DNA of 64,000 nucleotides from Pseudomonas fluorescens (GCF_001902145.1 NZ_MRST01000014.1:1-64000), one strand, 5' to 3'; shown: positions 18,701 through 25,804, numbered from the stretch's first letter. Numbers and translations are program-made. The notes: generated by a model not told the origin, from the sequence alone.

Positions 18701-19335
18701 GCTTGTTCATAGATCAACGAAGTCAGGCCGTTCAAGTGGTTGGAGTATTGGACCAATGTGGCTTCTGGGTATTGCTGTTTAAGCAGCGCACCAACAGTGT
18801 CGTCACCCACAAAGGCAAGACGCTGCCCGGCGAGGTCGGGAGATGGTTGTCGGGTTTCACCAATATGACGAGCAATAACCTTGTTATTAAGCAAGTAGGG
18901 TCTGGATTGGGTGATCGCACCTTCCTGGCCTTCGCTCACATCATGCAGCGCCAGCATGTCGACACGGCCTTGCAGTAATGCCTCTCTGGCTTCGGCACGG
19001 GTGGCGAAACGTAGGACCTTCAGGCGGATTCCGGTAGCCGCTTGTATGACGCCCAAATAATCCGCTGCCACGCCTTCGAACTGATTCTGCTCAAAGCCCA
19101 TATGCAATGGAGGCCATGCGCCACTCCAGATCGCTGCAGTAACTTCAGGTCGGTTAATGAGCCAGGCACGCGTTTGCGGAGCAAAGATGACCTTGGGCGT
19201 GGTAACCGGAGCATGAATCTGCAGCTCAGTCGGCTCCGGTTCCTGAGCATACAGCGTGGTTGCCAGGAGACACGTGAGCAAGCCCAACGACCGGAGGAGC
19301 AATAAACGAAGGGTTTTCAAGGCGTTCATTTCCAT
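15709..19335 (-). CDS. Unorthodox BvgS/EvgS-type hybrid sensor kinase
   Basis: About 1208 residues. A signal-anchor start is followed by two periplasmic SBP_bac_3 (Venus flytrap) domains (about 45-275 and 295-530), a membrane helix (VIGVALLFSLAFLIWNYYL), a PAS domain, HisKA with H729 in ASMSHEIRTPISALIGL, an HATPase domain (DSGMGLD, GTGLGLSIC), a receiver with D1020 in DCNMPRMDGYE, and a C-terminal Hpt domain with H1153 in GLAHKIKGG. This four-step relay should feed the nearby LuxR-type regulators. ATGs at 19335 and 19329 are equally possible. A motif copy with CAGAAT -10 lies upstream (19442-19486). Confidence 0.95.
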   Translation of the reverse strand: MEMNALKTLRLLLLRSLGLLTCLLATTLYAQEPEPTELQIHAPVTTPKVIFAPQTRAWLINRPEVTAAIWSGAWPPLHMGFEQNQFEGVAADYLGVIQAATGIRLKVLRFATRAEAREALLQGRVDMLALHDVSEGQEGAITQSRPYLLNNKVIARHIGETRQPSPDLAGQRLAFVGDDTVGALLKQQYPEATLVQYSNHLNGLTSLIYEQADAFWTDAVVAEYLIRVLYNNDIYIAGDATTTSADINFAVSDRKPQLLAAINDTLNALPQNDMKRITSRWGLGDHFVADRSALELTSEELTWIENHKKIKVVLAASYAPLSFYDQNNRLQGLTADLLAILAQRTGLEIDVVRSDSVSDMLKRLEDNQVDLIAALSIGDLRLNPSQYTRPYTVSPFVVITKRQSPIRDLNELNGKRLAIPVGNPLSKWLQQQHPGVIQVPVETAARGVELVSNGDATASIHTQLGANYFIKHHFRNDLMISAMVGPNPARIGMVVSIEDMPLKSIINKVLLEIPPEEFKTLSDRWRNHAAPAVASSWSTYKSSVYKVIGVALLFSLAFLIWNYYLQAQIKKRKKAETALSDQLSFSKTLIDGSPIALYVRDKVGKLVHCNRAYLEFLQTTQEDVLGKTLPDAEILPSSLSGQYDQIYQNSEHNAEPVFADLEINVKDQRHRIYHWTLPFQSSAGEFSGIIGGWLDISEREQLVEQLRVAKHAADEANESKSIFLASMSHEIRTPISALIGLIEMLRVRGGTPQQINDNLAVAHESAQSLLSLIGDILDLSKIEAGAMILSPRPTRLSELLHSVHKLFEINASNKNLTFDLVIDAQDQHVIIDALMLNQIIANLVSNAIKFTAQGFVQLSLKQLPNDSESNLARYVIEVRDSGMGLDEQQKKAIFEPFVQVASAQASTRGTGLGLSICMRLATLLKAQVSVDSQPGKGSCFQLWFEAERTVMEDEQGSAQPLAAPGMSLNILVAEDHAANRLLLCQQLEYLGHHAISCDDGETALAQWEAADPPFDLTITDCNMPRMDGYELTRRIRTLEQSRGLGMHPIFGLTANAQSHIIQDCLDAGMTQCLFKPIGIEILTEQIHAVTAQIERQVKAARSTGGELEKLRILCPDAYGPLVEELINTNRQDAARLEQLMINNELKKISGLAHKIKGGAQLADARNLIEACAQLESLVHLEDADACERQIKTVVHIMLTLEQQLLTTI

Positions 19336-19441
19336 TGAGAGCACTAATGGCCAGGCGGTTCCTGGAGGGAGTCGTAATGGGTATCCGTAAACGATTCCAA
19401 CAAGCCTATACCCTCACGTCCTACACTGCTCGACTAGGATG

Positions 19442-19486
19442 ATTCTGACAAAAGCACTGAGCGGGAATGAACGAGATTTGTCTCAA
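19442..19486 (-). promoter_or_regulatory. Rcs-like box and -10 of the sensor-kinase gene
   Basis: Read on the minus strand, CCTTTGAGACAAATCTCG (19469-19486) is followed by GTCAGAAT, whose CAGAAT (19442-19447) starts 35 bases after the G of GACA. It lies in the divergent region shared with the response regulator at 19648, so the relay may autoregulate. Confidence 0.7.
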
Positions 19487-19647
19487 AGGCCGGTTCGGCA
19501 GGGCTTGTCCCATCGCTTTCGGTAATGGTGTGCGGAGGTCGCGATGCCTTATGTTTATTTCCCACAACGATTGAGCTATCGTGCGGAAGCGTCGCAGATC
19601 TGTAGGAATAGTTCGATCCTATCGTAAGAGTAATGAGGTTTTGAAAA

Positions 19648-20343
19648 ATGCAGTGGTCGGTCGTATCACCTCTTCGGATATTGTTACTCGATGATCATGC
19701 GTTGATTCGTGAAGCCCTCAAAGTTCGGCTGAACAACGAGGCGGATTTTCGCGTGGTTGGCGTTTACTCCGGCAGCGCGGCGTTGCTCGCAGGCTTGCGC
19801 AGTGAAGAGGCTGACTTGCTTGTACTCGACTATCAATTGACAGACGGGGAGTTGGACGGACTGCGGTTAATTCAACTGTTGCGCAGCCATTATCCGGACT
19901 TGCGTATCCTGATTTTTTCCTCCGTAGAGCAACCGGCCACGGTCAACATGGCGATTCGCGCGGGAGCCAACGGTTTTTTCGGCAAGTCCCAGAAAACGGA
20001 AGAGCTGATGAAAGCGATACGCATGGTGGCTCTGGACCGTTTATATCTTTCGCCGGCCATGTCTGCAGAGCTGGATTCGACACCGGTTACATCGGCGGCC
20101 TCACCTAACGAACAGGCGGGCGTGGATGGGGCCGGAGTGTTGCTCAATAACCCTGCCTTGTCGCCCAAAGAGCGTGAAGTATTGCGCTGTTGCCTGGCGG
20201 GTCAGTCTGTGTCGGAGATCGCCGAGAAGTTCCTGCGTAGCCGCAAAACCATCAGTGGCCAGAAACAGGCAGCGTTGCGCAAGTTGAATGTACGGAACGA
20301 CTCCGAATTATTCAAATTGGTTTTTGAGTCACGGAAAAAATAA
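19648..20343 (+). CDS. RcsB-like response regulator 1
   Basis: NarL/FixJ-class regulator of 231 residues, divergent from the hybrid kinase. The receiver has the acidic pair in LLLDDHALIRE, phospho-acceptor D61 in LVLDYQLTDGE and the switch Ser in IFSSVEQ. The HTH reads LSPKEREVLRCCLAGQSVSE and then RSRKTISGQKQAALRKLNVR, closely following RcsB (LSPKExEVLR, RSxKTISxQK, KLxVxND). It is the best candidate to bind the island motif. GAGG sits nine bases before the ATG. The inverted TAGGA/TCCTA pair near 19602-19620 could be another operator. Confidence 0.93.
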   Translation: MQWSVVSPLRILLLDDHALIREALKVRLNNEADFRVVGVYSGSAALLAGLRSEEADLLVLDYQLTDGELDGLRLIQLLRSHYPDLRILIFSSVEQPATVNMAIRAGANGFFGKSQKTEELMKAIRMVALDRLYLSPAMSAELDSTPVTSAASPNEQAGVDGAGVLLNNPALSPKEREVLRCCLAGQSVSEIAEKFLRSRKTISGQKQAALRKLNVRNDSELFKLVFESRKK

Positions 20344-20365
20344 ATTCACGCCTAGCCAGCCAATA

Positions 20366-20962
20366 CTACTCCGGCAGCATACTGGCGTTGAGTTTAATCA
20401 ATAACCGGGCTTTACAGGCACTGATGGTTTTGCTGCTCAATGACATGCGCTCGGCGATCTCTTTGTTGGATAGACCTTGAGAAAGTTTTTGCAATATATC
20501 GAGTTCGCGAGCGGAGAGGGTTTTAAAAAGAGCCTCTTGCCCATGCTGCAGCAGATCGATACACGTCCAGGGCAGCGCCCTTTGAGCAATGTAACCAAGG
20601 CCATCGTTGACGGCACGAACGGCATTGATCAGCTCACATAGGTCTTGGTGTTTATTAACATATCCATGAGCCCCCGCCTGTATGCAGCGAATTGCAAAGT
20701 GATTAGATTCCTTTGCAGTTAGCACAACGATTTTAACGGGTAAGCGTAGAGTGGTCAGTTGATCGATGATGGACAGGCCATCAATATCCGGCAAGCCGAT
20801 GTCCAATACCAGAGTGTCTGGGTGCAGTTCGTGAGTCAGGCGCAGGGCATCTGAGCCATTGTCCGCCTCCCCAACAATAGTGCACCCCTCATTTTCCAAC
20901 AGGCGCCGAACAGTCATGCGTACAGCCGGGTGGTCATCGACGATTAAGATTCTATTGTTCAT
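20366..20962 (-). CDS. BvgA/EvgA-like response regulator 2
   Basis: LuxR-class response regulator of about 198 residues, convergent with regulator 1. Receiver: ILIVDDHPAVRM, D54 in LVLDIGLPDIDGL, Lys in GYVNKHQD. HTH: LSARELDILQKLSQGLSNKE with SSKTISACKARLLIKLNA, a BvgA/EvgA-type recognition helix that differs from regulators 1 and 3. The protein stops soon after KLNASMLPE, about ten residues earlier than BvgA, so the last helix is short. The start MNNRILIVDD fits the family. An in-frame ATG at 21007 is also possible. Confidence 0.9.
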   Translation of the reverse strand: MNNRILIVDDHPAVRMTVRRLLENEGCTIVGEADNGSDALRLTHELHPDTLVLDIGLPDIDGLSIIDQLTTLRLPVKIVVLTAKESNHFAIRCIQAGAHGYVNKHQDLCELINAVRAVNDGLGYIAQRALPWTCIDLLQHGQEALFKTLSARELDILQKLSQGLSNKEIAERMSLSSKTISACKARLLIKLNASMLPE

Positions 20963-21038
20963 GTGGCTGAACCGCTGGGAGAATTGAATGAAGAGATTTT
21001 GACGCATCTCCACAACTTAGCAACTCTTGTCGTTGTTT

Positions 21039-21056
21039 TTGAGACAAATCTTGAAG
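21039..21056. promoter_or_regulatory. Rcs-like box upstream of response regulator 2
   Basis: TTTTGAGACAAATCTTGA is a copy of the island motif about 77 bases upstream of the regulator-2 ATG. No -10 at the usual spacing was found in either orientation, so which gene it serves is uncertain. Confidence 0.55.
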
Positions 21057-21139
21057 GATGTCGTAATTAGGTATCTGAAATCTTGGATCGCATAAGGCGA
21101 ATGTCCATTCGTCGGGCCTGGCTATAGCCATGGCACAAA

Positions 21140-21183
21140 CTAAGACAAATCCTATTCGACGAATGCCACACGCTAAATAGTAT
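21140..21183 (+). promoter_or_regulatory. RcsAB-box-like site and -10 of the NlpC/P60 gene
   Basis: TAAGACAAATCCTA (21141-21154) has exactly the half-sites of the enterobacterial RcsAB box (TAAGA-N4-TCCTA). TAGTAT at 21178-21183 starts 34 bases after the G of GACA, leaving about 27 bases to the ATG. Confidence 0.7.
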
Positions 21184-21209
21184 GCATCCCATCAAATTTA
21201 CATGATTGG

Positions 21210-21728
21210 ATGGATGCCGTGTCTAAAATAAAGTTTACTTTTGCTTTGTGCTGTTTGCTCTCGGGCTCCCTGCTAGCCGCTCCAAAGCAGGTTGATTCGC
21301 TAAATACGGCATATACGAATCTTGATTCCGGAGCCGTCAAGGCGAGAAGACATGCCGGCAAGATGGTCAGCCGTGCTCACGAGCTCATTGGAACACCCTA
21401 CCGCTGGGGGGGCGCCTCGGTCAGCAAGGGGTTTGACTGTAGTGGCCTGCTCGTTTATCTGTTCCGAAGCGAGGCTGGCATTCATATCCCACGAACAACC
21501 TCTTCAATGCTCAGCTCAACATCTAAAGTAGTTGATCGAAAAAATCTGAAGTCTGGTGATGTGGTGTTTTTCAAGCATAATGGCCGTCAGCGAATGAAGC
21601 ATGTAGGTATTTATATTGGTGATAATAAGTTTATCCATTCTCCTAGAACAGGCAAGCATGTTCGTATCGATTCCCTTAGCAATACCTATTGGAATAAGAG
21701 CTACTTTACCGCCAAGCGATTTCATTGA
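21210..21728 (+). CDS. Secreted NlpC/P60 endopeptidase
   Basis: About 172 residues. A signal peptide (FTFALCCLLSGSLLA, cleavage near AAPKQ) is followed by a short linker and one NlpC/P60 domain. The catalytic Cys is in GFDCSGLLVYLF, with the His in RMKHVGIYIGD and the third polar position near FIHSPRTGKHV. It should cut peptidoglycan stem peptides in the periplasm. A GTG at 21219 preceded by GGATGG is an alternative start. It has its own motif-controlled promoter and is one of two murein hydrolases in the island. E. coli Rcs also controls envelope functions, so this fits the theme. Confidence 0.92.
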   Translation: MDAVSKIKFTFALCCLLSGSLLAAPKQVDSLNTAYTNLDSGAVKARRHAGKMVSRAHELIGTPYRWGGASVSKGFDCSGLLVYLFRSEAGIHIPRTTSSMLSSTSKVVDRKNLKSGDVVFFKHNGRQRMKHVGIYIGDNKFIHSPRTGKHVRIDSLSNTYWNKSYFTAKRFH

Positions 21729-21836
21729 GGAAGCGGCGGGGTAGCGAACTCTGGTCTTAATTCCTCAAGTATCTAGGACTTCATTTGAGCAGCTGCGACT
21801 GACGTCATGTTTGAACTTTGCCCATGTCAAATTTTT

Positions 21837-22178
21837 TTAACACTCCCATGGTGACGCCGGGTCGATCCTTGCCATCATGCTCCTGATACTCTCAGCATCA
21901 AGCATTGTTTTCTGATCTTCATACAGCAACACGCAGTTGATTTTTCTAGTGGTACGCCAGAATAGTTTTAAATTGTCTTCGGTGCTCCAGGCAAACCCTT
22001 TATTTGCGATGATTACATCAAACGGCTCAACTAGCTCGTGATCCAGTGCGTGTAAGTCATCAAAGTACTGGATAGGTAATATTCTGAAGTAGCCAAGCCT
22101 GCTCAAGGATTTTTCAGCTTGAATCAGTCTCGACAGATCAGAGTCGACAATAATTATCCTGAGCTGTTTGTTAGGCAT
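21837..22178 (-). CDS. Single-domain pseudo-receiver lacking the phospho-Asp
   Basis: A CheY-like domain of about 113 residues with no output domain. The first strand is RIIIVDSDLSRLIQAEKSL, so the Mg-binding acidic residues remain, but at the end of strand 3 the usual DxxLLD reads FDVIIANKGF. N59 stands where Asp should be phosphorylated, and the strand-5 Lys is also unclear. It may act as a phosphorylation-independent partner or inhibitor of the relay. It lies 60 bases downstream of the catalase gene on the same strand. The start is uncertain (22178 or 22193). Confidence 0.7.
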   Translation of the reverse strand: MPNKQLRIIIVDSDLSRLIQAEKSLSRLGYFRILPIQYFDDLHALDHELVEPFDVIIANKGFAWSTEDNLKLFWRTTRKINCVLLYEDQKTMLDAESIRSMMARIDPASPWEC

Positions 22179-22239
22179 GATGCTGTATCTCATTTGTAGG
22201 GGGAGGGGCGGTGGTCATCTAGCGCAGCGAGTAGCCGGC

Positions 22240-23781
22240 TCAATCAACCAAGCGGGAGGCCAGCGATTGAACGCGAGACAGATCTCCTTTTGCGGCTTTA
22301 GTGACGCCTGTTCCGTACTCAGGGTCTGCTTTGTAAAGGAAAGACAGAATGTGGTGCTTACTCACATCGTCAGAGCTAATCAGTGAACTACCAAAGCTTT
22401 CGATCAGATCCTGGCGCTCTTTGCGACTGAACGAGCGATATAAGTCTCCCGCTTGTTTGAAGTTTTGCTCGCGCTGGATTTTCGCCTGCTGGGTGCTGCC
22501 TGATAAGGTCAGCGTGCTGTAGCGAGCACTGGACGACTCTTCCTGCACAAACAACCGGCTCGGCTGGTAGTTGATACCTGTCGTGGTGCTGGCTGAGTTC
22601 ATCGCACCATCTTGATTAGCATTGTTGATGGCGTTTTTGGGGGCATTGATTGGCAGTTGCAACGCGTTGACACCCAGCCGATACATCTGAGTATCGGCGT
22701 ACGAGAACAGGCGCCCTTGCAATAGGCGATCTTCTGAAGGCTCGATGCCCGGAACCAGATTGGAGGGCGCCATGGCGACCTGTTCGGTTTCCTGGAATAC
22801 ATTTGCCGGGTTACGGTTCAGTACCATTTGCCCGGCTTTACGAAACGGTACGTCGGGCCAAACCTTGGTAGCGTCCAATGGGTCGAAGTCATAGTTCTTC
22901 AGGTCTTCGGGCTTGAGCACCTGTACATAGAGATCCCATTTCGGAAAGCTACCCTTTTCGATATGCGTCACCAAATCCCGGGTCATGTGGTTGTAATCGG
23001 CACCTTGCCACCTAGCGACATCCTTCGGTGGCAGGTTTCGAATACCTTGCAGGCTTTTCCAATGAAACTTGACGTAATGGGTCTGGTTTTCAGCATTGAT
23101 GAATTTGTATGCGTGCACGCTGTTGCCATTCATTTCCCTGTAGCTGGCTGGGACTCCGGCATTTGAATACAGCTCAGTCAGGGTGCGTGTGGATTCGGGC
23201 GCATGAGAAAAGAAGTCAAAACGGCGGGCATCGTTATCCAGATTGGTGCGCGGGTCTGGTTTGAACGCATGGACCATGTCGGGAAACTTGATTGCATCGC
23301 GGATAAAAAAAGTCGGGAAGTTATTGCCCACCAGGTCCCAGTTACCCTCAGAGGTGTAGAACTTGGTCGCAAAGCCGCGAGGGTCGCGCAGCGTCTCCGG
23401 CGATTGATTGCCATGGATCACCGATGAGAAACGCACGAACACGGGCGTAACGGCGCCAGCGGTGAATACCTTGGCCTTGGTCAGATCTCCAAGATTGCTG
23501 GTGGCGGTAAACACGCCATGGGCTCCGGCCCCACGAGCATGCACCACGCGTTCGGGGATACGCTCCCGGTCGAAACGCTGGAGCTTCTGGACCAACTGTA
23601 CGTCTTGGAGTAATACCGGGCCGTCGACGCCGGCAGTTTGTGAGTTCTGGTTATCGCCGACCGCAGCGCCATTGTCGCGTGTCAGGTTGATCGCCTGGGC
23701 GGAAAATGGCTGGGTACTGATGCCGATCAAGCACATGAGCTTCAGCGAGTGGGATAAACCATAGCGGGAAATGGCCGGCAT
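22240..23781 (-). CDS. katB: Periplasmic monofunctional catalase (KatB type)
   Basis: Heme catalase of 513 residues, with the length and N-terminal signal peptide (about 1-28, ending AQA) seen in P. aeruginosa KatB. The catalytic His lies in FDRERIPERVVHARGAGAHG, and the proximal heme Tyr in GRLFSYADTQMYRLG. It disproportionates hydrogen peroxide outside the inner membrane. GGAG precedes the ATG. Two motif copies lie 62-132 bases upstream, so it is probably induced by the island phosphorelay. It is not adjacent to an oxyR or ankB homologue. Confidence 0.93.
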   Translation of the reverse strand: MPAISRYGLSHSLKLMCLIGISTQPFSAQAINLTRDNGAAVGDNQNSQTAGVDGPVLLQDVQLVQKLQRFDRERIPERVVHARGAGAHGVFTATSNLGDLTKAKVFTAGAVTPVFVRFSSVIHGNQSPETLRDPRGFATKFYTSEGNWDLVGNNFPTFFIRDAIKFPDMVHAFKPDPRTNLDNDARRFDFFSHAPESTRTLTELYSNAGVPASYREMNGNSVHAYKFINAENQTHYVKFHWKSLQGIRNLPPKDVARWQGADYNHMTRDLVTHIEKGSFPKWDLYVQVLKPEDLKNYDFDPLDATKVWPDVPFRKAGQMVLNRNPANVFQETEQVAMAPSNLVPGIEPSEDRLLQGRLFSYADTQMYRLGVNALQLPINAPKNAINNANQDGAMNSASTTTGINYQPSRLFVQEESSSARYSTLTLSGSTQQAKIQREQNFKQAGDLYRSFSRKERQDLIESFGSSLISSDDVSKHHILSFLYKADPEYGTGVTKAAKGDLSRVQSLASRLVD

Positions 23782-23842
23782 TTTAGGCTCCGAGATATTA
23801 GAGGTGACTGTTTATAAGGGTCGCCCGAAGTGCCAATGAAAA

Positions 23843-23860
23843 ATGTAAGACTTGTCTCAA
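23843..23860 (-). promoter_or_regulatory. Rcs-like box upstream of katB
   Basis: On the minus strand this reads TTGAGACAAGTCTTACAT, 62-79 bases before the catalase ATG. A TATAAA lies 40 bases after the G of GACA, six bases further than in the other promoters, so the geometry differs. Confidence 0.55.
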
Positions 23861-23895
23861 TAAAAATTATAACGTTGATAGTTGATTTTTAAGAA

Positions 23896-23939
23896 TTGAG
23901 ACAAATCTCAGAGCCTATTAACCATGTCCCGCTTACACT
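23896..23939 (+). promoter_or_regulatory. Rcs-like box and -10 of response regulator 3
   Basis: TTGAGACAAATCTCAGAG (23896-23913) with TACACT at 23934-23939, exactly 34 bases after the G of GACA. It would give a leader of about 165 nt before the regulator-3 ATG. The site could also serve katB divergently. Confidence 0.65.
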
Positions 23940-24109
23940 CGAGACGATGACTCTCTAGTTTCGTAAGACGCTGGTTGAAGAGCCTATATTGATCTTCAAA
24001 CCCTGCGGAAACTTCGGGTGGTCTTAGCCATGTTGGATTTTTTTAGGTTTTGGCGACTTGAGTCGCTTGTCAAAGGCAGGCTGTTTTCTATGGAGTGGAG
24101 GGATACTTA

Positions 24110-24766
24110 ATGTCAAGTCGAATCAGAGTTGGCGTGCTCGATGAACAGGAAATTGTTCATTATGGTGTGCGTGCTTATTTTGCCGGTCTGCCTGATATTG
24201 CAGTAGCAGGAAGCTACTTTCGGTCCAGCGGCGTACTGCATGCCATAGAGGCGGGAGGCATTGATCTTTTGTTAATGGACTATGCGCCCAAGTGCCAAGA
24301 CAGCTTGGATTTCATCCGGTATTTAAATATCCAATACTCCAAGCTTCGCGTGTTGGTATTCTTGGCTGTTCCCTGTACAGCGACCGTGACTATGCTGCTG
24401 GACGCCGGGGTGCACGGAATCGTCTGTAAGTGTCAGCCTCTTGAAGACTGTGTGCAGGCCATTCGATTGCTGGCCTCAGGGCGGCATTACGATTGCCCCG
24501 GTATGAGCGTTGCCCCTTCCGTTTCACCTCCCGTTCTAACCGGTACTGCCGACGTCGAAGCAGTGCTGCTTTCTCTACCCGCATTGAGCCTGCGGGAGCG
24601 AGAGGTCCTGCGGCTCTGCATCAGTGGGCTTACCGTCACATGTATTGCAGAGCTGTTCGGTCGAAGCTTGAAGACGGTCAGTACCCAGAAGCAGTCGGCT
24701 TACCGCAAGTTGGGGCTGAGGGGGGATATGGATTTGTTTCGGAGGCTGGCGCGGTATGAGGTTTGA
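24110..24766 (+). CDS. RcsB-like response regulator 3
   Basis: NarL-class regulator of 218 residues. The receiver begins RVGVLDEQEIVHYGV, with D57 in LLLMDYAPK. The Lys position reads GIVCKCQP. The HTH is LSLREREVLRLCISGLTVTC followed by RSLKTVSTQKQSAYRKLGLR, again RcsB-like (KTVSTQK). One acidic residue of the usual N-terminal DD pair is replaced (LDEQE), still compatible with Mg binding. GGAGGGATACTTA precedes the chosen ATG. It is divergent from katB. Confidence 0.92.
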   Translation: MSSRIRVGVLDEQEIVHYGVRAYFAGLPDIAVAGSYFRSSGVLHAIEAGGIDLLLMDYAPKCQDSLDFIRYLNIQYSKLRVLVFLAVPCTATVTMLLDAGVHGIVCKCQPLEDCVQAIRLLASGRHYDCPGMSVAPSVSPPVLTGTADVEAVLLSLPALSLREREVLRLCISGLTVTCIAELFGRSLKTVSTQKQSAYRKLGLRGDMDLFRRLARYEV

Positions 24767-24822
24767 TTCGGTTGTATTTCACGGCGGTTTCAACACCTCA
24801 AGGTTGCTTGGCTCGGCCTGTG

Positions 24823-24849
24823 GCGATAGCGCTCGCTAAGGGCTATCGC
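24823..24849. terminator. Stem-loop between convergent regulator 3 and cell-wall hydrolase
   Basis: GCGATAGC (24823-24830) pairs with GCTATCGC (24842-24849), overlapping the hydrolase stop codon. There is no clear T-run. Confidence 0.4.
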
Positions 24850-25217
24850 TGCACATAAAACACATGCCCCCCGATCGTCTTAACTTTCTTCAGTGAGTGG
24901 CGCCAGACGGGCCGTACCGCGTGCGTATGAAAATGCGTTGCGCCGTCAGTGATGTCATCGTGCTCTCCCTCAATGACCCTGTGGGCCACGCGCTTAGCTA
25001 TTGCCCAGGCGGCCGGCTCTTGCGGTGTGAAGTCTTTGAGGCGATGGGTCCAAGAGAATTGTTTTTTCTCGTAGACCACCTCGCAAATACTTGCGGTGTC
25101 CCAGCTGGCACGGTTCATCGTCACCATCGCTATGGCGATCTGGCCGTCGAGCGGCTCGCCACGCCCTTCATGGTAAATATTCAGTGCCAAGCACATTAAA
25201 GCATTTTGGATAATCAT
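24843..25217 (-). CDS. SleB/CwlJ-like cell wall hydrolase
   Basis: Small Hydrolase_2-family protein of 124 residues. The N-terminal catalytic region CLALNIYHEGRGEPLDGQ carries the conserved Glu, and AMVTMNR, KKQFSWT and the closing GATHFHTHAVRPVW are family signatures. No signal peptide is evident from this start, although a longer in-frame extension exists to 25322. It should act on peptidoglycan glycan strands. A motif copy lies upstream (25293-25336). With the NlpC/P60 gene it forms the murein-remodelling part of the island. Confidence 0.88.
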   Translation of the reverse strand: MIIQNALMCLALNIYHEGRGEPLDGQIAIAMVTMNRASWDTASICEVVYEKKQFSWTHRLKDFTPQEPAAWAIAKRVAHRVIEGEHDDITDGATHFHTHAVRPVWRHSLKKVKTIGGHVFYVQR

Positions 25218-25292
25218 CGATAAGCGCTCGAGTTCGTCGATAGAATCGTGTGGATTCAAGGTCGGGATAAACGGGCTGAGCCCATGCAGGCT

Positions 25293-25336
25293 ATGTTGTC
25301 CAGAGAACAAGCAATCGAACATGGGATCTGTCTCAA
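25293..25336 (-). promoter_or_regulatory. Rcs-like box and -10 of the cell wall hydrolase
   Basis: On the minus strand CTTTGAGACAGATCCCAT (25319-25336) is followed by CAACAT (25293-25298), 34 bases after the G of GACA. The promoter would start transcription about 70 bases before the ATG. Confidence 0.55.
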
Positions 25337-25386
25337 AGCTCGATTATTAATGAAGTGCCTGGTACTTAATTCTATGATTCTGAGTT

Positions 25387-25430
25387 TTGAGACAAATCTC
25401 AAAGACATGGTCCTGCCAAGAGCACATATT
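25387..25430 (+). promoter_or_regulatory. Perfect-palindrome Rcs-like box and -10 of the candidate sRNA
   Basis: TTTGAGACAAATCTCAAA (25387-25404) has fully matched 7-bp arms and is the best copy. CATATT (25425-25430) starts 34 bases after the G of GACA. The start point predicted from this is about 25436-25438, at the first base of a hairpin. Confidence 0.7.
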
Positions 25431-25436
25431 GACGTT

Positions 25437-25519
25437 GTCCCATGGAAGGGACGCCTGCTGTGTTATTGTGAATGTATTGATCGGGAATGCCGTTTGCTGA
25501 AAGCGGTATTCCCTTTTTT
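25437..25519 (+). ncRNA. Candidate regulatory sRNA with RsmA/CsrA-type GGA hexaloop
   Basis: Predicted transcript of about 83 nt. The first 16 bases form GUCCC-AUGGAA-GGGAC, a 5-bp stem presenting an ANGGAN hexaloop, the geometry bound by CsrA/RsmA. A ~30-base linker follows, then the intrinsic terminator: a stem of about 13 bp (GGGAAUGCCG.../...CGGUAUUCCC, 25483-25513) and six Ts. No ORF with a ribosome binding site is contained. It has only one well-presented GGA, fewer than RsmX/Y/Z, so it could instead be a leader or another kind of sRNA. Confidence 0.55.
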
Positions 25520-25593
25520 ATATTGAATATAGCTGTTTGTAAAATGGCGTAGCGACTCCAGAAATTTCCTTTCTATATTCAGCATCCATTTAT

Positions 25594-25618
25594 GCCCGCC
25601 TTCAGCGGGCTTTTTTTT
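25594..25618 (+). terminator. Intrinsic terminator
   Basis: GCCCGC-CTTCA-GCGGGC followed by eight Ts. It insulates the adhesin promoter from readthrough past the sRNA terminator. The 70 bases between the two terminators hold nothing recognised. Confidence 0.85.
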
Positions 25619-25655
25619 GTGTGAATAAAAATAGGCCCTCAGCAATAAAATCGCT

Positions 25656-25699
25656 TTGAGACAGTTCTTATATTTACTCATGTTCAGTCCTTACAGAAT
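25656..25699 (+). promoter_or_regulatory. Rcs-like box and -10 of the adhesin gene
   Basis: TTTGAGACAGTTCTTATA (25656-25673) with CAGAAT at 25694-25699, 34 bases after the G of GACA. The predicted leader to the TTG start is about 100 bases. The same hexamer at the same spacing occurs before the secretion operon. Confidence 0.7.
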
Positions 25700-25804
25700 T
25701 GCGGCATCCCAAGGCCACCTCAAACATGAGCAGCCTGGTTGATTAACCTGCAAGCCGGCCCGGCCGGTGTAAAGACCACCCTGACTAATTAAAGGCAGAA
25801 GAAC

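Noticed and set aside
23844..23860. TGTAAGACTTGTCTCA as a GacA box
   Set aside because: Only one half-site (TGTAAG) matches; the segment aligns better with the island operator on the other strand.
25248..25526. 92-codon frame overlapping the candidate sRNA
   Set aside because: No ribosome binding site; it crosses two promoters and the terminator stem and has no recognisable protein features.
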